Shown: positions 36,871 to 46,323, numbered from the stretch's first letter. The stretch is 64,000 nt of DNA from Nitrospira sp. (GCA_024998565.1 JACOEM010000005.1:124001-188000), one strand, 5' to 3'. The notes: generated by a model from the letters alone, not told the origin. Made by a program: numbers and translations.

Positions 36871-37314
36871 ATGGCCGTAGTTAGAACGCTGGTGGTTCTG
36901 TGTATCCTGGGTCTCTCCCTCACACTTCCGCCCGGGGCGACCGCGGGGGACAAGCCGCAACCGTCTACAACCGACAGGGTGATCCGGGACACCAAGGAGG
37001 CCGTCGAGGCGACCAAGCAGTATACGCTTCAGCAAAAGGAGACCTTCCAGAAGGCGGTGCAGGCCGAACTGGCCGAGATGCAGGTCAAAATTGCGGAGCT
37101 CCAAAAGAAGACCAACGCTGCCTCCGCAGAAGCCCGGACTGAAATGCAGAAGGCCCTTCAGGATCTGGAACACAAAAAGGACGAGGCAGGAAAACAGCTC
37201 GAGGAGGTGAATGCCTCCACCAGCTCAGCCTGGAGTAAGCTGAAAGACAACATGAACGCCGCCGTCGAAGACCTGAAGAAAAGCTATAAGGAGACCGTTT
37301 CAAAACTTCCCTGA
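36871..37314 (+). CDS. Secreted coiled-coil protein of unknown function
   Basis: 147 residues from ATG 36871, chosen for AAAAAGGAG upstream. Residues 1-26 form a signal peptide (VVLCILGLSLTLPPGATAG). The rest is highly charged and helical with heptad character (KAVQAELAEMQVKIAELQKK), predicting a long coiled coil. There is no known domain; short periplasmic coiled-coil proteins of this kind are common. It has its own promoter-like box at 36808 and is not tied to the next gene. Confidence 0.75.
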   Translation: MAVVRTLVVLCILGLSLTLPPGATAGDKPQPSTTDRVIRDTKEAVEATKQYTLQQKETFQKAVQAELAEMQVKIAELQKKTNAASAEARTEMQKALQDLEHKKDEAGKQLEEVNASTSSAWSKLKDNMNAAVEDLKKSYKETVSKLP

Positions 37315-37423
37315 TTCCACCTATGGCTCACACAACCGAGAGAAGCCCGATTCCGTCTGTTCATCGAGGGGTGAAATACGCTATGTTGGGACGGACAGAC
37401 CGGACGAACAGGCGACCCACTCT

Positions 37424-38326
37424 ATGCCCCTGAAATTTGCCCTCTATCCTGGTTGCGCAGCGAAAGGCGCCACCCCCGAACTCTATCAATCCACGATGGC
37501 CATCGTCGGGCGATTAGGCATCGAGGTCGTCGAGCTTGCCGCCTCCTCCTGTTGCGGCGCCGGTGTGATCGGAGAAGCCGATCCGGATGTGGCGCTTGCG
37601 CTGAACGCCCGGACCTTCGCTCAAGCGGAGCGGCTCGGGCTGGACATCATGACCATCTGCGGCACCTGCCAGGGGGTGATGAGCGCGGCAAACCGCCGCC
37701 TGAAGAACGAACCGGGCACCCTTGAGCGGGTGAATAAAATCCTCGCGCAAGACGGGATCAGCTACGGCGGCGGGGTTCAGGTAAAACATCTCCTGTGGAT
37801 TGCGGTGCGGGATATCGGACTCACCCGCGTGGGAGAGACGGTCCAGTCTCCATTTCGTAATTTCCGTATCGCCCCCTTCTATGGATGTTACATGCTCCGG
37901 CCCTCCTGGGAGCTGGGGTTCGACGATCCGGAGAATCCAAGCTCGCTCGAAAAAATTATTCGCGCCGTCGGCGGGGAGCCGGTCGCCTATGCGGGGCGGA
38001 CCAAGTGCTGCGGCTTTCCTATCATTCTGGAGAAGGAAGCTATCGCGGTGGCCATGGCCGGCACGAATATGAAAGACGCGAAGGACCATGGCGCGGACTT
38101 TATGGTCACACCCTGTCCGCTCTGCCACATGAGCCTCGACATTTACCAGGAACGCGCAGGACAGGCCGTCAAAACGGCGCTGAACCTTCCCATCCTGCAT
38201 CTTCCCCAGCTGCTTGGGCTCGCGATGGGTCTCCCTGCACAGGACTTGGGGCTCTCACGCCACTTGATCTCCGTCGACCGTATCGTGACGCGCCTGCACA
38301 CACCGGACACAACACATTCATCCTGA
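37424..38326 (+). CDS. CCG-domain protein, HdrB/SdhE-like heterodisulfide reductase subunit B family
   Basis: 300 residues with two CCG (DUF224) motifs. The first uses Cys11, Cys43-Cys44 and Cys79/Cys82 (YPGCAAKG, SSCCGAG, ICGTCQG); the second uses FYGCYM, TKCCGFP and TPCPLCHM. These bind unusual iron-sulfur clusters in HdrB and in the archaeal-type succinate dehydrogenase subunit SdhE. In this setting it could be the membrane-linked subunit for the SdhB-like protein at 25918, but the genes are 11 kb apart, so this is only a suggestion. Confidence 0.85.
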   Translation: MPLKFALYPGCAAKGATPELYQSTMAIVGRLGIEVVELAASSCCGAGVIGEADPDVALALNARTFAQAERLGLDIMTICGTCQGVMSAANRRLKNEPGTLERVNKILAQDGISYGGGVQVKHLLWIAVRDIGLTRVGETVQSPFRNFRIAPFYGCYMLRPSWELGFDDPENPSSLEKIIRAVGGEPVAYAGRTKCCGFPIILEKEAIAVAMAGTNMKDAKDHGADFMVTPCPLCHMSLDIYQERAGQAVKTALNLPILHLPQLLGLAMGLPAQDLGLSRHLISVDRIVTRLHTPDTTHSS

Positions 38327-38343
38327 CCTCTGGAGCCCACGAC

Positions 38344-38664
38344 ATGAAGGTACTTACGCTTGCCGATTTTCAGCAGTTCAGTTCCGAGAAGATGAAGAAA
38401 AATAACCTCTTCCAGACCCCGCGTTTCTTTTGCGACATCTATTGCTTTGAACCGGGCCAAGAACAGAAGGGCCACATTCACGGCGAGCAGGATAAGGTCT
38501 ACATCGTGCTGGAAGGGGAAGGGACGTTTCAGGTCGGCTCAGAGAAGCAGGTGCTGAAACCGGGGCAGGGTACCATGGCACCCGCGGGCGATGAACATGG
38601 GGTGAAGAATCACACGCAGCAGCGGCTGAAAGTCCTGGTGTTCGTCGCGCCGAATCAGGCCTGA
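38344..38664 (+). CDS. Cupin-domain protein
   Basis: 106 residues from ATG 38344; a longer frame on the same strand overlaps the CCG gene and is rejected. The cupin motif 1 is KGHIHGEQDKVYIVLEGEG and motif 2 is APAGDEHGVKN, giving the three-His/Glu metal site. It is a single small beta barrel that could act as an isomerase, dioxygenase or sensor; nothing selects among them. It starts 17 bp after the CCG gene, so the two are probably co-transcribed. Confidence 0.85.
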   Translation: MKVLTLADFQQFSSEKMKKNNLFQTPRFFCDIYCFEPGQEQKGHIHGEQDKVYIVLEGEGTFQVGSEKQVLKPGQGTMAPAGDEHGVKNHTQQRLKVLVFVAPNQA

Positions 38665-38734
38665 CAATCGACAGCCGCCGTTCGACAATCGACGATCGTT
38701 CCTGTGTTCAAAATCCCGACCGACGCCTGCCGTC

Positions 38735-39496
38735 TCATTTTCTTGGCGTCAGCGGGGCCGTGACAGTGATGGCCCCGGCAAGGTCACCTTCCTTGTGCCC
38801 CTCTTTCGGATAGCCGGAGATGTCGAGATCCCCCTTCGGTTCGCCGTGGCAGGCGAGGCAATCCTTGGCGTAATAGATCGGCATGACCACGCGCAACGTA
38901 CTCCCCTCGTCCGTCAGCTCACTGACATAAGCCTCGGCACGTGGCCTGGCAGAGAGCCATTTCAGCACCGACGCCTCATATTCATCCGGCTCGTTCTTCG
39001 GATTGCGGGGCTCGATGGCCGTCTGTTTCAGGCGTACGTGCGCCGACTTGGAGAACCGGGCCGAGGCCTGACTCCCATAGGTCGCCGGGATGAAATTCTT
39101 GTAGCCGATGCCGCGCTGGTTGATGACGACTTGCGCATCCCGCACGACTTCGCGGCTGGCCTGCACCAGCGCAGGTAGAAGTTCTTTTGCCAACGGCGGG
39201 ATAAGGATGGAAACCGGCGCGGCGGGCAGTGCAGTGAGATCGATCCCGGTCTTGGCCAGAAACTCCCGTACGAGCTGCTGCTCGAACAGTTCCGGCGTGA
39301 ACCCCTTCTCACCCTTGTGGGGATCGTCGATCAACGCCTGATTCCGTTCGATCACCATACGTCCGGATTGCAGGAGCTTTGCCAACAATCGCGCCGTTTC
39401 TTCCGCCTCAGCCCGTTCGACCGCACCGACCATCGACGGTTGCGCGATCACTAACAGGACTGCGGCCGCCAGGATACAGAACGCGTGACTTCTCAT
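38735..39496 (-). CDS. Tll0287-like domain haem protein
   Basis: 253 residues from ATG 39496, preceded by GGAGAGGAG; the longer frame upstream has no homology. Residues 1-26 are a signal peptide (AAAVLLVIAQPSMVGAVE). The remainder is a DUF3365/Tll0287-like PAS-related fold with a CxxCH haem c site, DCLACHGEPKGD, in the C-terminal part. Such periplasmic sensors bind c-type haem and probably detect redox state or small gases. It is followed by a solute-binding-like lipoprotein on the same strand. Confidence 0.85.
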   Translation of the reverse strand: MRSHAFCILAAAVLLVIAQPSMVGAVERAEAEETARLLAKLLQSGRMVIERNQALIDDPHKGEKGFTPELFEQQLVREFLAKTGIDLTALPAAPVSILIPPLAKELLPALVQASREVVRDAQVVINQRGIGYKNFIPATYGSQASARFSKSAHVRLKQTAIEPRNPKNEPDEYEASVLKWLSARPRAEAYVSELTDEGSTLRVVMPIYYAKDCLACHGEPKGDLDISGYPKEGHKEGDLAGAITVTAPLTPRK

Positions 39497-39518
39497 GACC
39501 ATTCTCCTCTCCGTGATG

Positions 39519-40550
39519 TTACGGCTCGACCTTGAGGCGACAGGTCCCTTGTGCGTAATGGGCCGCCATCTGTTCCACGTCAAACGACAACCCCTCCAGA
39601 GAAGCCCGGCGTGGAAAGGCGTACTCCTCATCAAGCCACCTGGTTCGCATCTCGCGAAGTCGACCCGACTCATCGAGTTTCAACAGCAGGTCGTTCAACA
39701 ACCATCGCAGGTGGTAACTCTCTTCGGGCACGACCACGCCGTAATCTGCCTTGGTCAAAAACAAGGGGCGGCCATTTTCGCGTGTCAACGGTGACCAGTC
39801 TTTACGAACCCGTTTGACCATATACTCCAGCACCGGCTGGGCCCCGAGAATTACGTCGATGCGCGGCTCCGCCCGCGAGTCGGCATACTCGAACGCAGCC
39901 GGAAGCGAATCGCACAGAATCAACCGGTGGGGACTCAGATTCGCCTCGGCATAATAATAGGCGCTGGTTTCGTCCTGGACCGCGATCGTCAACCCGTCCA
40001 GTGCGTGGCTGGTCGCAGCCAGCCGGTCGGGACTGGGATGCATCGCCTGCTCCCGCACATTGGCGCGGACTCGCTCAAGAACCGCGGGATTTGTCGTGAT
40101 CCCGCTGACCCCACCGCCGTAAAAGTAGGGCAGGGAATAGGCCACACCGGCCCGAGCCGGCGCGGGGGTGTTGATCGCCACGGCGGACATGAACCAATCG
40201 AGATGCCCTTCATTCAGCAGCCGGAACAGATCCCTGAACCGCACCAGGTGCAAGACAGGGGTCACCGCGCGTCCGCACCGTCGGGATAATTCGTCGGTCA
40301 TCGCCCGCACCAGTTCTACATCGAGCCCGGTCACCCGGGCGCCCTCGTCGGTCCAAATCGTCGGGAACACAAACGGACGAAAGGGCTCCATCGCGAGACC
40401 GACTTGCACCCGTTCACGTTCGCAGATGATATCGACCTTGTTGCCTGACACGGGCCAGACATGCTCGACCGCGTCGATCAACAGCCCGCACCCGGGAAGA
40501 CACAGACAGAGGACCGCCATCCATCCCATGCGCACGTGCGACGCCCGCAT
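39519..40550 (-). CDS. Solute-binding-protein-like lipoprotein (family 3 fold)
   Basis: 343 residues from ATG 40550, which overlaps the preceding stop as TGATG. The N-terminus MRASHVRMGWMAVLCLCLPG ends in a lipobox Cys (LPGC). The mature part has the family 3 periplasmic binding pattern: VGLAMEPFRPFVF, VTGLDVELVRAMTDELSRRC, DWFMSAVAINTPAPARAGVA and a C-terminal LLLKLDESGRLREMRTRW. No transporter permease is near; it may instead be a sensor-associated or amino-acid-type binder. Upstream on the same transcript lies an outer-membrane beta-barrel gene. Confidence 0.8.
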   Translation of the reverse strand: MRASHVRMGWMAVLCLCLPGCGLLIDAVEHVWPVSGNKVDIICERERVQVGLAMEPFRPFVFPTIWTDEGARVTGLDVELVRAMTDELSRRCGRAVTPVLHLVRFRDLFRLLNEGHLDWFMSAVAINTPAPARAGVAYSLPYFYGGGVSGITTNPAVLERVRANVREQAMHPSPDRLAATSHALDGLTIAVQDETSAYYYAEANLSPHRLILCDSLPAAFEYADSRAEPRIDVILGAQPVLEYMVKRVRKDWSPLTRENGRPLFLTKADYGVVVPEESYHLRWLLNDLLLKLDESGRLREMRTRWLDEEYAFPRRASLEGLSFDVEQMAAHYAQGTCRLKVEP

Positions 40551-41161
40551 CAAAACCGAACGCCTGTGAGAAATACCCATTGTTGCGCCTGTCCCGCCTC
40601 ACCGCGAAAATCCACACCGTACTGGCTATATTGCACGCTGATATCGACCGACAGACTGCGTGCCACAGGAAATCGCACACCCAGCTGACCTCCGATCAAA
40701 TGGCCCGGCGCGTGGTGCCCCGGACCGGGCAGCACACCTCCGGCCAGGAGCCCGACGTACGGAACCGCCCGATCCTCCAAGGGACCGAACAGGATGTGAC
40801 GGAGCAGGCGGCTGATCGGTTTGTGCGTGGGAAAATCCAGGATGTCGATGAAGTTGTTCCAACGGGGATTGAGAAAGAGGGAATGTTGGTCGGTCCGGAA
40901 TTCCTGGGAATGGATGCTGAAGTATTGGTAGATGGTCCGAACCTCCACGTTGCCGTAGCGGAGCGCCGTGATCCCGAGTTGCACGCCGATCTCACGATCG
41001 TCCGGGGCGAACGTCTGCTGGCGAAGCATGACATCGACATTGAAGGGCCGGATGGGAAATTCCAGCATCGCCTCCTGGGCCGACAGAGACGCGACAGGGG
41101 CCAGACACCAGCCTCCGATCGCGATCGCGCTCCACAACAGGCCGATCCATTTGTGCATCAT
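40550..41161 (-). CDS. Outer-membrane beta-barrel protein
   Basis: 203 residues from ATG 41161 (MMHKWIGLLWSAIAIGGWCL). A signal peptide ends near ASLSAQE. The rest has alternating hydrophobic strands (DIVQLGITALRYGNVEVRT-like pattern in REIGVQLGITALRYG) and ends in Phe (VFLTGVRF), which is the usual C-terminal signal of an outer-membrane barrel. The size fits an eight-stranded barrel. Its stop overlaps the binding-protein start. No ligand is predicted. Confidence 0.7.
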   Translation of the reverse strand: MMHKWIGLLWSAIAIGGWCLAPVASLSAQEAMLEFPIRPFNVDVMLRQQTFAPDDREIGVQLGITALRYGNVEVRTIYQYFSIHSQEFRTDQHSLFLNPRWNNFIDILDFPTHKPISRLLRHILFGPLEDRAVPYVGLLAGGVLPGPGHHAPGHLIGGQLGVRFPVARSLSVDISVQYSQYGVDFRGEAGQAQQWVFLTGVRF

Positions 41162-41240
41162 GATGCCGGTAGTCTCCGCAGAGAGCTTCGGATGGACCGC
41201 GCCTAGTCTAGCCGAACGGTTCAAAAGTCGCAAGCACTGC

Positions 41241-41594
41241 TTACCGGGGCAACGGAGCGGGACCTGCGGAAATACAGGACTGCATGATCTCGACCTGGCA
41301 AACTGTATCGGGGCGCACATGGCGACGCGCGACCGCCAGGAGGTCGTCCGGTGCGACCCGGCCGCTGACCACATCGATCAGCACATGATCAGGGACGCTG
41401 TCCGGCTCCACGCGCGTGACGCCGGGAACCTGCGCCAATTCCGCAGCGAGACTCCTGCGGAAAGAGGGACAGTCTTGGCCGGACAAGAAGAGCGCCACGC
41501 GCTCGTGCGAGGTGTCGGCATTGACTGGGCTCGCTAGGCATCCGACGGATAGGAGCAAGCAGCACCGCGTCATCCCACGAAATGGCATCGGCAT
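41241..41594 (-). CDS. Secreted small protein with HMA-like fold
   Basis: 117 residues with a signal peptide (TRCCLLLSVGCLASPVNA). The mature part, DCPSFRRSLAAELAQVPGVT followed by VLIDVVSGRVAPDDLLAVAR, follows the beta-alpha-beta-beta-alpha pattern of heavy-metal-associated domains, but only one cysteine is left in the CxxC position. It could be a degenerate metal chaperone. It lies between the beta-barrel gene and nirK on the same strand, 109 bp downstream of nirK. Confidence 0.6.
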   Translation of the reverse strand: MPMPFRGMTRCCLLLSVGCLASPVNADTSHERVALFLSGQDCPSFRRSLAAELAQVPGVTRVEPDSVPDHVLIDVVSGRVAPDDLLAVARRHVRPDTVCQVEIMQSCISAGPAPLPR

Positions 41595-41702
41595 CTCCCA
41601 AAAACCACAGACTTTGAACGAATTGATTGGTCATAATCTTTCTTTCGGACTGTCCGGCCGACCCTTTCGAGCCGGCCGGGTGAATCAATCCAACGACCGG
41701 CA

Positions 41703-42674
41703 TTATTTCGCCGGTAATTCCCACGGCACCATCGGCATCAACGGCGCCGGCTTGGCATCCGGTCCGGCCAGTAACACTGCAATGGCTCCTCGCAACGCCC
41801 CCGTAAGTGAGTGGGTGACCAGCGGGTAGGCGCCGGCAGATTCCACTACCACATCGAAGGTGGCCGCGCTCCCCGGTCCTACTACGTAGGTTTGCACACC
41901 CTTCAGATTGTTGGCGGGATTGCCGCTCTCATAGACGTTGTCCCAAATCTCTCCGATCGGGTGAAACGAGGAAAACTCGTTCGGGCCCGCGTTGACGAAA
42001 TAAATCCGCACCCGCTCTCCCGGCTTCGCATCGAGTTTCCCGCCGCCGGTCACAAACGGGTGATACTTGAAAATGCCGCCGTTGAACATCATGCCGTCGT
42101 ACTTGCGATCGAACATCGCCTGCACGTCATTCGGATTCTTGAAATATTCCGACTGCACCAAGACGTATTCCCGATCCGCTTTCGGCCAGACTTTGGCGTT
42201 TTTGGGATCCACGATGATCGCCCCGAACATCCCCCGCGCGACGTGCTGAATCATGGGTGGGGCACCGCAGTGGTAGAAGAACACCCCCGGCTTCTTTGCC
42301 GTGAACGAGAAGCTGTGCGTCTCGCCGGTGTTGACGGCCCGGTAATTTTTCAGGAAATCGACTTCCGCCGCATGGAAATCCATGGCATGGGGATTCTTGT
42401 TCGTGGCCGGGTTCGTCAAGGTGAAGTTGACGATATCGCCTTCCGTGACCCGCACCACCGGACCGGGGAACTGTCCGTTGAAGGTCCAGGCGGCGTACTT
42501 TTCACCGCCTCCGTCGATGACGATGTCCGTTTCCACGGCGGTCATTTTGATCTCATGTGTCTTGGCCTGGGCTGACAGGGCCATCCCCGCCACCAGTCCC
42601 AGCGCCATTCCCAGGATAGGCAGGGCTTGGTGCAGGCTGCGCCCCGAATGGTTGTTCGTTCTCTCTGTGTGCAT
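41703..42674 (-). CDS. nirK: Copper-containing nitrite reductase
   Basis: 323 residues from ATG 42674, preceded by TTGGAGGCAACC. Signal peptide residues 1-37, then two cupredoxin domains. Type 1 copper ligands: His96, Cys136, His144, Met149; type 2 ligands: His101, His135, His288; catalytic Asp99 and His238 (FHPIGE). The key motifs are HAMDFH, FYHCGAPP, HVARGMFG and VTHSLTG. It reduces nitrite to NO in the periplasm. NirK is frequent in nitrite oxidisers. An FNR-type operator lies 122 bp upstream of the start, and a crp/fnr gene is just upstream. Confidence 0.95.
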   Translation of the reverse strand: MHTERTNNHSGRSLHQALPILGMALGLVAGMALSAQAKTHEIKMTAVETDIVIDGGGEKYAAWTFNGQFPGPVVRVTEGDIVNFTLTNPATNKNPHAMDFHAAEVDFLKNYRAVNTGETHSFSFTAKKPGVFFYHCGAPPMIQHVARGMFGAIIVDPKNAKVWPKADREYVLVQSEYFKNPNDVQAMFDRKYDGMMFNGGIFKYHPFVTGGGKLDAKPGERVRIYFVNAGPNEFSSFHPIGEIWDNVYESGNPANNLKGVQTYVVGPGSAATFDVVVESAGAYPLVTHSLTGALRGAIAVLLAGPDAKPAPLMPMVPWELPAK

Positions 42675-42764
42675 GGTTGCCTCCAATCGTCCTTCCGGTT
42701 CACCCGGCGACCGGGAACGCATCGCTCCCGGATCAACATTCGTCGCAATCGAATGCTGCGCCTC

Positions 42765-42819
42765 TGCCTGCACCATACGGGAGGGCATCGACAATAAAAC
42801 ATGACTATTGTCATGTTTT
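42765..42819 (-). promoter_or_regulatory. FNR/Crp-type operator and promoter of nirK
   Basis: A perfect inverted repeat at 42796-42819 reads AAAACATGAC-TATT-GTCATGTTTT: ten-base arms and a four-base centre. The core is TGA-N6-TCA, the spacing of FNR/Crp family sites. On the minus strand a -10-like TATGGT lies at 42777-42772. If transcription starts near 42765, the centre of the palindrome is about 42 bp upstream, the usual position of a class II activator. The neighbouring Crp/Fnr protein is the obvious candidate. Confidence 0.65.
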
Positions 42820-42848
42820 GAGCAATAACGTCGTTGTGGCGAAAATAA

Positions 42849-43628
42849 TTACGTGGAAGCGAGGAGGCGGAGCTTGGGAAGGTCACGAATAATGAGGCGG
42901 GCAGCCGTTCCCGACACCAGCCGCTCTTTCTTAAACCGCGCCATGATGCGAATGGCGGTTTCAGTCGTCACGCCCACCATGTTCGCCATGTCCTGGCGCG
43001 TGAGCCGGACGGAGACCCTGATCCCGTTCGGTTCTTGAACTCCGCTTCGTTCCGCGAGGTTCACGAGGAGGGAGGCCAATCGTTGATCGGCCCGGTCCAG
43101 CGCGAGGACCTTGGCCTTTTCCTGCGCTTCGTTGAGGCGGTTGCCCAGGTACCGGATGACTTCCATCGCGGCATCCGGATTCCCGCGCAGCATCTTGAAG
43201 TAGGCTTCTTTCTTCATCCGCAGCACGCTGACATCCCCCATGGGCTGGGCGGTGCCCGGATGGGAGGCGCCATCGAAGGCCGAGGCATCGCAACAAAACA
43301 GATCGCCGGGCATGAGCACTTTCAGCGTGCACTCTTTCCCGTCAAGGGACGATTTGACGCACTTCACCGACCCTTCCTTGACGATATGGAAGTACTCGGT
43401 GGGATCGCCCTCACGGAAGATGTACTGCCCCTTGCCGTAGCGGGTTTCCGTCATTTCGCCCAGGACCTTCTGGCGATCCTGGGCGCTGAGGATCTGGAGG
43501 AGGGGAATCTGATTCAACCCGGCAGGGAAGGCAGGGCCGGACTGTTCAGCGGGAGGCTGTTTTAACGATTTCTTTGGCCGCTTCGACAATCGAGCGTACT
43601 CCAATACCAAAATGATCGACGAGCTCAT
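42849..43628 (-). CDS. Crp/Fnr-family transcriptional regulator
   Basis: 259 residues. A cyclic-nucleotide-binding-like domain covers about residues 40-155 (GKGQYIFREGDPTEYFHIVK, MPGDLFCCDASAFDGASHPG). The C-terminal winged helix follows, with the recognition helix GVTTETAIRIMARFKK, whose Glu and Arg match the FNR reading head for TGA half-sites. The N-terminal FNR cysteine cluster is absent. The start at 43628 overlaps the transketolase stop by 83 bp; a TTG at 43517 is an alternative. The target is probably the nirK operator next door. Confidence 0.88.
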   Translation of the reverse strand: MSSSIILVLEYARLSKRPKKSLKQPPAEQSGPAFPAGLNQIPLLQILSAQDRQKVLGEMTETRYGKGQYIFREGDPTEYFHIVKEGSVKCVKSSLDGKECTLKVLMPGDLFCCDASAFDGASHPGTAQPMGDVSVLRMKKEAYFKMLRGNPDAAMEVIRYLGNRLNEAQEKAKVLALDRADQRLASLLVNLAERSGVQEPNGIRVSVRLTRQDMANMVGVTTETAIRIMARFKKERLVSGTAARLIIRDLPKLRLLAST

Positions 43629-45432
43629 CCGGCTTCCCGCTGCGCGGGATTTCCCGAACGGCCAGTTTGTGCACCCGCACGCCTTCCGATGCGAGCGCGC
43701 TCAAGACGGCATCGCCGATGCCTCCGTGCGCATAATGGTCCTCGACCGTCAGGAATCGTCCGCCGGTCGCCCGCGCGCACTCGATCAAGGTCGCCTGATC
43801 CACGGGCACGATGCTGTATAAATCCACAACGCGCGTCGCGATGCCGGCCGCCTTCAATTGATCGTGAGCTTTTAAGGCCTCAAACAACGTCACGCCGGCC
43901 GCCACGATTGTCAGCTGGTCGGCAGCACTCTGCCGGACCACCTTGGAGCCTCCGATCTTAAACTGCTCATCGAGGCCATAAATCACCGGCGTCTTGGGGC
44001 GACCGGCACGGAGGTATACCATGCCCTTATGAGCGGCCGCCGCTTCCACCAGTTTGTACATCGAGAGCGCGTCGGACGGGTACAGCACCGTCACACCGGG
44101 CTGCGCCGACATCATCGCCAGGTCTTCAAGCCCCATCTGCGAGGGGCCGTCTTCGCCGATACTCACACCGACGTGCGTCCCCACCAACTTGATATTCGAC
44201 TGGCTGATCGCCGCCATCCGAATGAAATCGTACGCCCGCGTGAAGAAGGCGGCGAAGGTCGCCACAAAGGGAATCTTTCCGCAGGCGGCGATACCGGCCG
44301 CGGCGCCCAACATGTTCTGCTCCGCGATAAAGTTTTCCAGAAAACGGTCCGGAAACCGCTTGCCGAACTTGTCGCTATAGGTGGAATTCTTCACATCCGC
44401 ATCCAGCGCGACCACCTGCGAATTCGCCTCACCAACCGCCAGAAGGGCGGCTCCGAATGCTTCCCGCGTCGCCGCGGAGTCCCCGAGTTTGTACGGCGGA
44501 GGCGCCATCGTTCCCTTGGCAGGGGCCGCGGCTTTGACGACTGTCGGCATCGGAATCTGCGGTTGCGTCGAGCCGGGCTTGAGTTGCCGCGTCAGTTCAT
44601 CCAAGGCCTTCTGGGTTTCTTCACCCTTCTTCATGGGCTTTCCATGCCATTCCGGATGATTCTCCATGAAGGAGATGCCGCGCCCCTTAAAGGTCTTCGC
44701 CAGCAACACCGTCGGCCGCCCCTTGGTCCGCGCCGCTTCCTCAAACGCTGCCACAAGGGCGCCGATATCGTGACCGTCCACCACAATGGCATGCCAGCCG
44801 AACCCGGCCCATCTGGCACGATAGGCCTCCATGTCGTGTTGCAACATCGTGGGATCGCTTTGTCCCAGCCGGTTCACGTCCACTATCGCGCAGAGATTAT
44901 CCAATGCCGCGTGCCGCGCCACTTCCGCCGCTTCCCACACGGAGCCTTCGACGGACTCACCATCGCCCATCAACACATAGGTCCGGTAGTCGGTCTTGTC
45001 GATCGATTTGGCATTAAATGCGAGACCCACTCCGGCCGGCAGGCCTTGCCCCAACGAGCCGGTCGCCATGTCCACGAAGGAAAGGCGGGGCGTCGGGTGG
45101 CCTTCGAAATCGGACCCGAGGGTGCGCAATTTGAGCAATTCAGATTTGGGAAACAACCCGGCTTCCGCCCAGGCTGCATAGAGCAGGGGCGCCGCATGGC
45201 CTTTTGAGAGGACGAATCGATCGCTATTGGGCAATTTCGGATTTTTCGGATCGTATCGCATCACGGAGAAAAACAAGACCGCGACGATGTCTGCGGCCGA
45301 ACAGCAGCTGGAGGGATGTCCGCTCCCGGCTTCAGTCGTCGCCTTCACACTGTCCATGCGAAGGTGCGTCGCCTTATTGGCCAAAGCGGTCAGAAGGTCA
45401 GGCGTGGCGGTAGAGGCAGCAGAGGCAGTCAT
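43546..45432 (-). CDS. tkt: Transketolase
   Basis: 628 residues with thiamine-diphosphate motifs: MGDGESVEGSVWEAAEVARH and LCAIVDVNRLGQ in the N-terminal domain, the Pyr domain from about 325 (NFIAEQNMLGAAAGIAACGK), and a C-terminal domain ending in VRSIVEAAKEIVKTASR. The length is slightly shorter than E. coli TktA. It transfers two-carbon units in the non-oxidative pentose phosphate pathway. The Crp/Fnr start overlaps its 3' end, so they may share a transcript. It is divergent from the pyrR operon. Confidence 0.93.
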   Translation of the reverse strand: MTASAASTATPDLLTALANKATHLRMDSVKATTEAGSGHPSSCCSAADIVAVLFFSVMRYDPKNPKLPNSDRFVLSKGHAAPLLYAAWAEAGLFPKSELLKLRTLGSDFEGHPTPRLSFVDMATGSLGQGLPAGVGLAFNAKSIDKTDYRTYVLMGDGESVEGSVWEAAEVARHAALDNLCAIVDVNRLGQSDPTMLQHDMEAYRARWAGFGWHAIVVDGHDIGALVAAFEEAARTKGRPTVLLAKTFKGRGISFMENHPEWHGKPMKKGEETQKALDELTRQLKPGSTQPQIPMPTVVKAAAPAKGTMAPPPYKLGDSAATREAFGAALLAVGEANSQVVALDADVKNSTYSDKFGKRFPDRFLENFIAEQNMLGAAAGIAACGKIPFVATFAAFFTRAYDFIRMAAISQSNIKLVGTHVGVSIGEDGPSQMGLEDLAMMSAQPGVTVLYPSDALSMYKLVEAAAAHKGMVYLRAGRPKTPVIYGLDEQFKIGGSKVVRQSAADQLTIVAAGVTLFEALKAHDQLKAAGIATRVVDLYSIVPVDQATLIECARATGGRFLTVEDHYAHGGIGDAVLSALASEGVRVHKLAVREIPRSGKPDELVDHFGIGVRSIVEAAKEIVKTASR

Positions 45433-45591
45433 GCGCGATCCTTTCAGGATGGGAGCTGATAAATTCCGGGTGATTGGATGATCAGTGAGAGGGACGGACC
45501 GCCTCTCAACGGCACGAAGCTAACAAATGGCATGCAGGGAGTCAATGAAGGCAGTCGTCGCGCAGCACAGGCCACTCGGGGCACAGCATTC

Positions 45592-45620
45592 TTGACACGG
45601 TAGGGGCAACTCGTTAAGAT
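45592..45620 (+). promoter_or_regulatory. Sigma-70-type promoter of the pyr operon
   Basis: TTGACA at 45592-45597 and TAAGAT at 45615-45620 are separated by exactly 17 bp. Transcription should begin near 45627, so the PyrR-binding hairpin starts essentially at the 5' end of the mRNA. It lies in the 306-bp gap between tkt and pyrR. Confidence 0.75.
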
Positions 45621-45627
45621 CAGCCCG

Positions 45628-46323
<696 letters not shown>

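Noticed and set aside
41703-42674. Multicopper oxidase (laccase-like) as an alternative to nirK
   Set aside because: The protein has the two-domain NirK set of ligands and the catalytic Asp and His; the trinuclear HxH pairs of oxidases are absent.
44029-45207. Plus-strand frame of 392 codons inside the transketolase gene
   Set aside because: It is antisense to a gene with clear thiamine-diphosphate motifs.
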